Part shown: piece by piece, positions 36,691 to 45,600 of the stretch
Layout of the letters: the number at the start of each line of letters is the position of its first letter
Position numbering within the stretch: the first letter of the stretch is position 1
Assembly (NCBI GenBank): GCA_018389105.1
Contig: JACATO010001025.1
Span: 124,001 to 188,000 of the forward strand
Direction: 5' to 3'
From: Nautilus pompilius
Lineage: Eukaryota > Mollusca > Cephalopoda > Nautilida > Nautilidae
Length of the DNA stretch: 64,000 bases
The notes under the pieces: generated by a model
Told to the model about the DNA's origin: nothing
Databases searched by the model: none
Seen by the model: the letters and a program-made list of their open reading frames with translations, nothing else
Program-made: the position numbers and the translations under genes

Positions 36691-37800
36691 TAATGCACAA
36701 CTTTTTTTTTTTTTTTTAGCAGTCTACAATGGGTAAAAACACCCCAGTTTGAGTTCAACGAAACGTGTTTGGATCGTGGAGTTGTGCCAGGAGAAGCTTT
36801 CACACCCCGAGACTTCTAGGCGAGTTGGTTGCAGTAAAACGGTTTGTGAAGCTGTGCGAACGGGCACCTGCATCGAACGCCGTAGAAGTGGCGGACTCGG
36901 GAAAAAAAAGCTGATGCTCGGACCGATAGGAAAATCTACTCTCCCCAAAATGGACCGGTATAAAACGTTCGTTGACAGTTAAGGAATTTAGGAGAAGCTA
37001 GCGATTTTTTTTTTGCGACCTTGAAGAAGCGAGGGGCCTGATTAGGTCCGTCTCTATTGGACTTCGGAAATGTGTGTTCCGAATTATTTAGTCGACTTGG
37101 GCCGATATTTGCATAGATAGACCAGTGTATTCACCCTGTGCACTCCATGCATATGCTCAGGCTGTATGATGTTGATGGCTACGCATCCAACCGCCAATAT
37201 TTCCTCGATCTGTTAATGTCATATAACCTCCAAAAAATGTTGTTGTTTTTTTTTTTTTTGTGAAAAATTCCGAATATTTGATTTTTTAAAACTTGCGTCG
37301 CCAAGAAATTCCGTCATAATGTAAGCGCATGTGAAAGGTTTACTACCGGCCGTTGATGTATACGCCATCTTTTGTCCGCCACTGCATATGCATTTAAAAA
37401 GTTTTCACTATCTTTTGACCATTTACGAAGACTAAGTAAAGGTTATAATTATCCTGACGCCTTCTAACCATTTTTCTTTATTAATCGCTCCACATCCGTT
37501 CGGTTAAAATTCTACTCCAATCATCCGTCGTCCTTCCCAGATTTTCCGCCTTATTGGCGTTCAGTACAAAACCATCCGGACGAGGTTTGAGATGTTCCCC
37601 GATAATCGATCGATTGCTAGAGCCCACCGTAACTGTCGATATAGCAGTCTATAGAAACGGGAGACCGAACAAATATGTAAATGAATGCATTAAGTTCGTT
37701 CGACATTTTTCCGATTTGCTTTTAAATATCTGTAGGGTAAAGTGGGAGCTAGGGTTACCTTAAAAATGGAAGATCTCGAATGGACAGGTGCACGCCACCT

Positions 37801-39041
37801 GCTGGCATAAGGTGAAGAAATGTAAATCCTCTAGCCCAAGAAGGATAATTTTCTGTTACTTCACTAGATATAAATTTATATAATAATGACATTGTAAGTT
37901 GGTCTTTCAGCCTAGGTTCTGCCTTCCGCTTAGTTATGGACCGAAGTTCTGGTTTACCAGTAGCAAAATTACCCTTCTCGGATAGTATAAGTAGGACATT
38001 TTCTGTTTAATGTATGCTAAAAATAAATTCTAAGATCTCGACATCATAATTCCTCCCCGCATTAAGCGTCTAATTCTCGATTTAATCACGGCTGAAATAC
38101 TACACAAGGGAGACTACCTCTTTTGATTAGTTTTTATAATTCAAGGGGAACAACTGTAAAATTAATTTTAATGACAGGCTGTGGAACGGATCGGCAGCCT
38201 CTGCAATTCGCAGAGCAGACATTCACCTAAAGTTTTTATCCAGCCAAAAGCTTGTACATGCATCACTTAGCTATTCATAGGAACACAGCAGCTTAGTGTG
38301 ATCTTTCTTCATTGCTGCATATGGACTCAACATCGAGGTTTCTCAAATCTTTAACCTAGAACCTACTTTTCATAAAACTCATCACATCACACCCTTTAGA
38401 AATTAGACATGCAACACATAAAAGGGGCCCATAGGAAATAAAAATTCATGTCCCTCCCACCCAAGAAACTGAAAACCCTAATTGCATTTACCACTGATCC
38501 ATTTCAAAAAATATATATATGAACAATATTTAAATTGGGCATACCATTAATTACCCAAGATAAAAACAGCAGCAGTCTTTAGTCCCTGTTACTAGATTTT
38601 CTAAATCACTTGCTGATACACTTACAAGAATCAACTCTTGATACAGAAAACATACAACTATGGAAAGAGCTGTTTTTTAAAGCTGCATCTACCTCTGACA
38701 TTTACCACACTGAACAAAATATTTTTTTAAAATCTTTATTTAAAGACAATACAATCACCAGCTAAGTAACCAAGGCAATGATTACATGGAAACTAATGTA
38801 CACATGGCTTAAAAATGCCAGAAATGTGTGAATGATAAAAGCAATAAGACATGTGCCCTGATTAGAATTTTTTTTTTTTTTTTGCATATTTACTGCTGAC
38901 ATGTTTGTGGCAGAGGGCTGCAATCCTGAAATAATGATTCTTTAGGTTAGTGTAATAGAATTTTAGTTATTTAAAGGTGCAGTTAAGAATTAAAAGAAAA
39001 AAAAACCATTTCCATCATGTATATGTCTGAAAGTCAGTCAA
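37801..39041 (-). other. antizyme 3' untranslated region and downstream flank
   Basis: Below the antizyme stop (39042-39044) on the minus strand, AATAAA (plus-strand TTTATT at 38735-38740) is a plausible polyadenylation signal, giving a 3' UTR of about 0.3 kb. The rest is AT-rich with no ORF of note. Confidence 0.4.
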
Positions 39042-39163
39042 TTAGAAGGTACCAGTATCAATGGTATAGACCATAAACAGCAGATCTCCAATGTTGGGAA
39101 CCAGAGGATCTCCAGGACGGACCACTTCAAAGCCCAAGAACATGAATGTTCTAATCAGGGTAT
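39042..39163 (-). CDS. OAZ: antizyme exon 4 (C-terminus)
   Basis: The acceptor is TTGTTTTGTAG. The exon reads TLIRTFMFLGFEVVRPGDPL then VPNIGDLLFMVYTIDTGTF-stop. RTF.FLGFE.VRPG.PLVP is the most conserved block of the antizyme family and lies in the ODC-binding fold. Confidence 0.97.
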
Positions 39164-42100
39164 CTACAAAACAAGAAATACATTCAAGATCCAAGTTAAA
39201 ATTGTTATTGTTTACTACTACTACTACCACCACCATCTACATTAAGTAACCTATATCATTTCAACCAGATTCACCAACAGAATTTGAAGTTTAGCCAAAG
39301 TTATACATTTAAATAAGATCATTTTAACAATTGGTGTGTGTTCACCATCACAAAGGAAAATCTGAAACAGTACAATCAAATTTTCTGCATTTATTTTCAG
39401 AAATGCTCTAGAGAGCGAGCTTAGCTTACCTCTGTTATTCCGTTCTTTCTTGAAAGATATCACTACATGCTTGCAGTGTAGTTGCTCCTCAGCATACTCC
39501 AAGAGTGTTATGAGCCTTAAAAAAAAGTCACAGCATGAAAATTCAATGTGATAAGCACATTTGTTCATTTGATTGTCAGTAAAATTTATTTGAAATTTAC
39601 TCCGAAAGGATCAATCTTCCCTATTTGCATTTACACTTTACCATAATTATCATTACTGTCCCCCTTTTTTGATACTTCAAATCAAATATTAAATGCAAAT
39701 TAGTCAATATTAAAACATTTACCAAATACTTAATCTGGTATTCACATAATTGTCTATATTGTAAAAACATAAGACCAGACCTCTTTATTAACATACTTTT
39801 TGCTCTCATTTCTTAAAATAATTTGAAGCAGTTAGTGTCTTTTGCAAGTCAATACTGGAAACAAGAACCATTTGAAACTCTTTTATTGAGAATCCAGAAT
39901 TCTTGTTTACATACCCTTCTTTGGATCCTTCAGGAAGAATGCTAGAAGGGATGTCAACAAATAACTTCCCATCAGTAAGGACGGTGTCCCAGATCACCTC
40001 TAAACCTTCTACAACTTTTACTTTAAAACACAAATTTGAGGCAACTTGTGTCTGTGCCAAAGCCCTTAAATGCCCAAAATTTTGGCTTTTGGCATTGACA
40101 GGGGGCTCTGTTGTGACCCCCACGCCGTTGCCCTCTGCCACTTGTGACACGTCGACGGCGTGGGGTACATCAGGAACACCACAGAGGTCCTGGGCCCAGA
40201 GATATACAATAACTCTGGTTACACCACCTGCAAGTAGAAACGTTTTAATTTAGACAAAAATTGATTTGGTACATTTTAAAAAGCAAGAATATTTATGAAG
40301 AACATAGGAACATAACAGTTCAGAAAATGTACAGACACTTAAAAAAACTGCATGTACACACAACACTAGAAATATAACATTCATGACAAAACTTGCTAAA
40401 GGCTTTTGAAAAGCATTTGCATTGGGTTTGCTGCCAAGCTTAGTGATGTTTGCAGAATGGCAGGAAAAAAATTGTTTAATGAAAATTTATTTTGCCAAAA
40501 TAGATATTCCAGATCAACAGGACAAGGTAATTAGTCTTTGCTTTCTATGGCAAATTAACAATTTCAAAGGTTGGAAATTCAGCACAGAATTGCAAGCATG
40601 TTTGCCTGCATTGGAAATTGCCCAGAATAGAATACACTGACTGCAGATATTGCTTCACCAAAGACAAAACCTGTCCATCTGGGTTGGGCTTTCCAACGGA
40701 AAGATTCTTGGTCATCCAGATCACCACTAGCTTACACATCAATGCGAGAAAATTGTGGACCTACAGGGAAGTCTGGCATCACACGATTCAGACTCATGCC
40801 AAATCAAACGTTGTCACACCTGGACACCTATGTTATGATTCACTAAAAATATACTGAATGCCATTTTGAGAATTTTCCGATATCTAACAGAGAAGGCAAT
40901 TCGGTACAAACAGTAGGTTGAAGTATGCACCCGATGATCCCCGCATTATTAACCAGCTTTAATCCGAACTCCTCAAACGGTATCATCAACAAATAGTTAA
41001 CCTGAAGGCAAACTCTTTCACATTCAGATCTGTTGGTTTATCATTAGAAGCTTCTCCAGCGCGCAAGATTAACGGACAAGAGATGGGGAGGGAGGGAGGG
41101 ATGTCGGTTTTAGATGCCGAGCAGTCAGGAAGTTTACGGTAACACACTCACAATCATCGGAGCGAAGAAGCCCGAGAGGAGAAGCAGCGAAGCGGGAAGC
41201 GCAGTCAATCATAAAAGGCCGATCGTACTTTTAGTCCTGGGTGGGTCGCTCTCTCTCTCTCTCTCGGCGACACCTCGACAGCCAGGCTCAAGGAGTGGAG
41301 GGGGGGGGTGGTGGTGGTGGAAGGCGTCCGTCCGGTCCACGTCGGAGTTTCCTTCCACTAATGACCTACATACCCACCACACACCATTTTGACCTTGAGG
41401 ATTAACGGATGGTGGACTACGCGCGAGGGAAGACAACAAGAAGCCCGAGATCGCGACGATGTTCAGAAGAGAACCGGTGGGGGGGGTGGGGATCCCGTGG
41501 GGGGTGGGGGGGGGGGCAGCAGCGTTATCCGGCCGCGCTGATCAGAGGAGACCGTCTCTCTCTCTCTCTCTACGCCACGAATGTTTATAAACACAACAAT
41601 GGCCGCCAGTCGGACGCGTGCCTCCGCACGTCGTCGTCGGCTTCGCCTCGGGGAAAAAACCTCCCCCGTCTCCAGGGTTACCTCCGGCCCCCTAGACGGG
41701 CGGGCCAGCCTCGCAGCACCTTTAACCAAGTCTAAGGACAGGGTATTCCGCGCCTCTGGTTTAGATACTGCGGCCGAATCCTGTATCAATGGCGCCGACC
41801 CCGTCTCCTCCTCCGATTGACGCCCATTAGGTTTACGAGGGAAGGAGGAGGGGGGGGGGGACAACAAAGTGTACACAAATATACATACAACCAAGGTCCC
41901 GTTCAAGGGTGGTAAACAGAGTTACCCCTAACAGGGTCAGCAGCTAGACAGCGGGTCCAGGGAATCAGTCGCCACCTTCTAACTGCGCCTCGGTTATTCT
42001 CCGTCTCTAATGGACGCCAGCAGAGAGACAGCGAGCGAGCAGGGGACGGCAAACAAACGCAGGCGGGGGGGGTGGTGGGCTGGGTTCCTCCATACGTACG

Positions 42101-42197
42101 TGTCGCTACTCTCTAGGGAAGGCATGTTTTCTTCTTTCTCTTGCGTTCTGGGCCCGAAGTTTTCGTCAATAATAATGGCCTTTGAGGCGCTCAACAT
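39042..42197 (-). CDS. OAZ: ornithine decarboxylase antizyme, +1 frameshift gene (about 205 aa)
   Basis: Antizyme binds ornithine decarboxylase monomers, blocks the enzyme, delivers it to the 26S proteasome and represses polyamine uptake. Exons on the minus strand are 42197-42100 (inferred), 40227-39915, 39515-39430 and 39163-39042. ORF1 ends GPGPLWCS then TGA (40172-40170). ORF2 continues in the +1 frame as DVPHAVDVSQVAEG and ends FMVYTIDTGTF-stop. The family core is clear: KLFVDIPSSILPEGSKEG, LLEYAEEQLHCKHVVISFKK, RTFMFLGFEVVRPGDPLVP. Exon phases all match. ORF1 would be 51 codons and ORF2 adds 154 residues, close to the usual size (human OAZ1 is 228). High polyamine raises frameshifting, closing a feedback loop. 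It is transcribed away from DCTN6. Confidence 0.95.
39430..39515 (-). CDS. OAZ: antizyme exon 3
   Basis: The acceptor is GACTTTTTTTTAAG and the donor AGAG|GTAAGC. It reads LITLLEYAEEQLHCKHVVIS then FKKERNNR. It enters in phase 2 and leaves in phase 1, matching its neighbours. LLE.AEEQL is diagnostic of antizyme. Confidence 0.97.
39915..40227 (-). CDS. OAZ: antizyme exon 2 with frameshift site
   Basis: The acceptor is TTTCTACTTGCAG and the donor GAAGG|GTATGT. The first part, in the ORF1 frame, reads WCNQSYCISLGPGPLWCS and meets TGA. After the +1 shift the frame is open through DVPHAVDVSQ, a variable linker, and then VIWDTVLTDGKLFVDIPSSI LPEGSKEG. The change of frame within one exon, with conserved residues on both sides, shows recoding rather than a sequencing error. 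Confidence 0.96.
40118..40165 (-). promoter_or_regulatory. OAZ: 11-bp stem downstream of the frameshift site
   Basis: Minus-strand CCCCACGCCGT (40165-40155) is the exact reverse complement of ACGGCGTGGGG (40128-40118), with a 26-nt loop. The stem starts 4 nt after the UGA. A GGGC near the end of the loop could pair with GCCC downstream (around 40103-40108), which would make an H-type pseudoknot. Mammalian antizyme 1 uses a 3' pseudoknot at this spacing to stimulate shifting. The stem is seen directly; the pseudoknot is inferred. Confidence 0.75.
40169..40175 (-). promoter_or_regulatory. OAZ: programmed +1 ribosomal frameshift site TCC-TGA-T
   Basis: The mRNA reads UGG UGU UCC UGA U. UCC UGA U is the shift site of animal antizymes; the ribosome skips the first U of UGA and reads GAU. 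The context Trp-Cys-Ser just before the stop is the classical one. Slow termination at UGA, promoted by polyamines, allows the shift. Confidence 0.96.
40228..42099 (-). other. OAZ: antizyme intron 1
   Basis: 1.87 kb by the inferred exon 1. It becomes CpG- and G-rich above 41 kb, with a G-run block at 41478-41516 on the plus strand (several runs of 4-12 G) that could form a quadruplex, and short (TC)n tracts. Several frames stay open by composition (for example minus strand 41463-41906), but their possible donor phases do not fit exon 2. Confidence 0.5.
42100..42197 (-). CDS. OAZ: candidate antizyme exon 1
   Basis: ATG at 42197-42195 (G at -3) opens a frame beginning MLSASKAIIIDENFGPRTQE and ending SSD at a donor GACAC|GTACGT. 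It leaves in phase 2, exactly what exon 2 needs. A second in-frame ATG (MPSLESSD) has A at -3; mammalian OAZ1 also has two in-frame starts. A TATA box and CRE lie at the right distance upstream. Other minus-strand open frames tested nearby end in the wrong phase. The N-terminus of antizymes is poorly conserved, so similarity cannot confirm it. Confidence 0.6.
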
Positions 42198-42267
42198 CAC
42201 TACACCTGAAGTCTACGTTCCCAGCTCTCACCGACCGAGTACGTGACGCGAGAGAGCGCCGGCGCCA

Positions 42268-42273
42268 TTTATA
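42268..42273 (-). promoter_or_regulatory. OAZ: TATA box of antizyme
   Basis: The minus strand reads TATAAATGG. With initiation about 30 bp on, the transcript would start near 42240 and have a 5' UTR of about 45 nt before ATG 42197. Confidence 0.55.
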
Positions 42274-42286
42274 CCCTTCGCCTCGA

Positions 42287-42294
42287 TGACGTCA
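42287..42294. promoter_or_regulatory. palindromic CRE (TGACGTCA)
   Basis: A perfect cAMP-response/ATF element 14 bp upstream of the antizyme TATA box, between the two divergent genes. CREB/ATF proteins bind this palindrome. A second half-site-like GTGACGCG lies near 42243. Confidence 0.55.
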
Positions 42295-42379
42295 TCGACA
42301 CCCGCCTCGCGTCGGCGCCGTTCGAACCTTCTTCCTTCCAGAATGTCGGAGAAAAACAAAACAAAAAAAAAAAAAAAAA

Positions 42380-42439
42380 ACAACCTAAATTTTTTAAAAA
42401 AAAAAGAAGAAAGAAAGAAAGAAAGCTAAATAATGGTCG

Positions 42440-42470
<31 letters not shown>

Positions 42471-42490
42471 AATAATGATAATTTTAAAAA
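42380..42490 (+). repeat. low-complexity A-rich, (GAAA)n and (AAT)n tract
   Basis: Poly-A, GAAAGAAAGAAAG and AATAATAATAATAATGATAATGATAAT in succession, between the two promoters. Confidence 0.85.
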
Positions 42491-42521
42491 AAGGAAAAGA
42501 AACGCTCGCGAGACTCGTAAT

Positions 42522-42546
42522 AAAAATGGCGGCTGGAACTTTCTGA
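42522..42546 (+). promoter_or_regulatory. DCTN6: YY1-like element and short upstream ORF of DCTN6
   Basis: AAAAATGGCGGC matches the YY1 core promoter consensus, which often lies at or just after the start site of housekeeping genes. If transcribed, its ATG (42526) opens a six-codon uORF (MAAGTF-stop, ending 42546) in a good initiation context, 54 nt before the DCTN6 ATG. Confidence 0.45.
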
Positions 42547-42599
42547 TTTTCGCCGTCTGGTTCTTTCCGCGCTGTTGTCATACAGTCAAAATCGCTGGA

Positions 42600-42625
42600 A
42601 TGTCCGTCGCCGCCGGAAGAAGCAG
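42600..42625 (+). CDS. DCTN6: DCTN6 exon 1 (inferred)
   Basis: ATG 42600 (G at -3) reads MSVAAGRS and ends AGCAG|GTCAGT in phase 2, which fits exon 2. Short, poorly conserved first exons are normal for this gene. The YY1-like motif lies about 75 bp upstream. Confidence 0.7.
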
Positions 42626-45600
42626 GTCAGTGGCTTTAGTGGTTGGGTGGGGGACTGGGCTGGTCTCTCGGTGGTCGAGGTTGGCACCTCGAATGGCCGT
42701 GTGTAGGTCGGCGGTATGGCGCCTCTCTCGTGCTCTGTCCGGACATCGAGAGATTTTCGGTGTACCGGGGGGTGGTGGTTGACGATGGGGAGGAGGCTCT
42801 CGCCCGACCCCCCCCCCCCCCCCCAGACCATCTCTTTCGTCTCTCTACCCCGGACCGGGAGGAGGTTAAAACACACAAGGGGGTGGAGCGCAGCGCTGGT
42901 GACGGAGACGGTACGTGGCTCAGCCGGCCATATCTAACCCAGACAGACGCCCGCTCGTATCACACATTTCCCGCAAAATTCGTTTCCTTTACTTCTTCTT
43001 TTATTTAAGTTTTGTGTGTGTGTGTGTCTGTCGGTCAGTGGCAGAGCCCGAGTACTCGAGAGCCGTGTGTGACTGTTCTCCCCCCCCCTAACCATTTCAG
43101 GGTGTCGGGTATGGCCGCCGTTGCTTACTATGGAACCCCTGACGGCTTCACCGTGGAGAACTCGTCGTCGTCGTCCACCAACCAGTTCTTCTCAAAAAAA
43201 AAAAAAGCTCCTCCTCCTCAGAAGACGAATAGCAACACGCGATTTTCCACCAGGCCAACTCGTTCTTTGCGATTGTGCAGTTGTTCTTACCCCCCCTTTT
43301 TTTTTTTTTTTAAATTTATTACTGTTTTAAATTCTGCTAATTACACCGCAAAAAAACCCTCAGGAAATGCCGTTCCCTATTTATAACAATACAGGCTCGG
43401 CCAAGCCCATCCATCGGGATCTACTGCTTCATTATAAAAGCTCCTCCTCCTCTAAAAGAAACAAAACGAAATTTAAAAGAATAATAATAAATCGCACAAA
43501 CCTGCCCCCGGGTTTCCCCAGCTGTTGATATTGTCTGATTTTTCATACTAGGGGCTGAAGTAGCATCGCGGTGAAAGGTAACCGGTCTGGTTTCATTTGA
43601 ACGACTCGACTACATCTGATTACTCATAGAAGAAAATGGTTTGGGATTTCAAGTTAATAGTAGACATTTTATAGTTTTATTTTTTTTAAAAAAAAAAAAC
43701 AAACTATCAGGTGAATGGTACACATTTATTTATTTATTTATTTACTTTCATTGGACTTGTACATGAAATTTTGCACCAGAAAAAAATCTAATTTGAAATA
43801 TTTATGAGTGAGTGCCAAATCCAGACGTGTTGTTCATTCACACACAGTTAAAATGAATAGATTGCTTTTTAATACTGTTTTATTGCTTCTCCAGTATCAA
43901 CATTTACTCTGGGGCAACAGTTTGTAAAGAATGTGAGCTTGTTGGCGACATCACCATAGGTATGATATTTACTTACCTTTTTGCTTTGTATTTTTCTCAG
44001 TTTTTCTTTTTGGAGAATTTACTGGTCATATGATACAAAGAGGTAAACCATAATAGAAAAAAAATGTAACCAGATCTTGGCCCCAATTTTTTTTTTTTTT
44101 AAAGCTGAATTTAACTATGTACAGTTTAGAAATGGTGTAAAATCTAATGGTGGTAATGATGTGCAAATATTTCTGAAATGTGTTCATTAGTTGTCTTACT
44201 ACTGTGAAAGTGAAAGGAAAGGGCTGACCCAAATCCTAAACTGCTGTGCAGTTTGAGTGGAAATTAGTTATTTCTAAAACTAAATGCTGTCATCTTTTCC
44301 TTTATTAATGAAACCATGAGTCATTTCTTCCAGTCATAACTGACTGTTCTGTCTTCAGTCAACTCTTATTTCAATAGTAAAAAATAATTAAAATATATAA
44401 TAATAAAAATAAGAGAGAACCAACCAACCAGTCTGTATTTTTTCTATTTTTAAAGTGTCTACTTGAGGAAAATCCTTTCTCTGGATACATATATAATTTT
44501 GAATTTGAGTAAAAAAAATTTGTTACCGAGACACACCACTTTCTGGTAACTATAATTGTGGGCCTACCAATGAAATATTTATAAAACAATTAAATGGTAT
44601 GTCTGTAAATATATGATGTTAGAGATCTGTACATTGTTAAGAACATGTATTAAAAGAAAAGTTAGAACTTTGGTCACATGACATTTTTTGTCAAAATTTC
44701 CTCTATTCTTGATGAATTATTTTGTAGCTAAGTTCAGTTATAACTGCCAATGTAGTGTCAAAAAATGAGTGCAACCCATTTTTTAAACAGGATTTCACTT
44801 GTAGCATCAGTGATCTGCCTAAGAAAATTCCATGTGAGCAGAACTTGATTAGAAAACTGCTGTTTAACTGGGTGTATTTTGTGTTTTTGCCATTGGTTGA
44901 GTGGTTACAGTTGATGGTGTTGACGCTAGGCAGGCAAGGGAGGGAGTAGGCGTGGAGTGGAAATCATGGCCAGCACAAAAGTGTTGGATACTTCAGCTGG
45001 CCTAATGAAAGTCCTTACAAGAACTCTACCTTTATAGATGTTGGAGGAAACCTACGCAGGGGCTGGCTAGTGAAGAAGACAGAAGAAACCATGCCAGAGA
45101 GGTACATATGCTAAACTTAGTCAGTCCCAACTGGGATTTAAATTTGATCCTCTCAACCTTAGCAGTCCAGTAGTCTGTTGTTGGACTGATACTGTCCCCA
45201 TCACCACCTATATACCTTGGCCACAAAACTGGTGTTCTCTAATAACACTAGCACTACCTTTAGTGAGAAAAATATTTTTTCTAAAAACAAAAAGACTGAC
45301 TAAAATCTGTCAATGAGCAGAGTCAATTTACTCCTTAGCTAAAATCATTTTTGATCATGCACCTGTATCAGTAATCTTAAGGAAATTTCATTAACTTTAA
45401 ACTTGATAGAATTTAAAGGGTTAGTTCAGGCTTTCCCCATCTTAGTAATTCTAATGAATCTCTTGGTTATCAGTCTCTGTAATCCTTTAACTCCTGTGAA
45501 TAACACCTTACCTATATCTTAATGTAATGATTCAAAGAGATACCTCAGAACTTCTGACATTTTATTGTTTACAGTATTTTCAGGTATCTCCTGTTTATAT

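Larger units (their letters stand above)
24921..37800. other. CpG-rich domain without a confident gene
   Basis: From about 25 to 37.8 kb CpG dinucleotides are visibly frequent, while the flanks (1-24 kb and 37.8-40.9 kb) are poor in them. Many frames stay open by composition (for example 30979-31506, 34393-34641 and 35663-36211), but none has a recognisable domain or consistent splice borders. It holds SINE-like pieces, microsatellites and a short telomere-like repeat. Possible isolated exons are noted separately. Confidence 0.5.

Noticed and set aside
41209..41439. Minus-strand frame starting MLSSLARSPP as antizyme exon 1
   Set aside because: Its donor-like CAAG|GTCAAA leaves phase 1, but exon 2 needs phase 2.
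41463..41906. 147-codon minus-strand frame as antizyme exon 1
   Set aside because: Pro-rich runs come from G/C tracts and I found no donor in the phase needed by exon 2; the exon at 42197-42100 fits better.
42643..43008. Long plus-strand frames inside DCTN6 intron 1
   Set aside because: They are GC-rich, overlap each other and the opposite strand, and start after the good donor at 42626.
43111..43380. ATG 43111 ([10 protein letters not shown]...) as the DCTN6 start
   Set aside because: No donor in the right phase, and it runs into A and T homopolymers; ATG 42600 splices in phase to exon 2.
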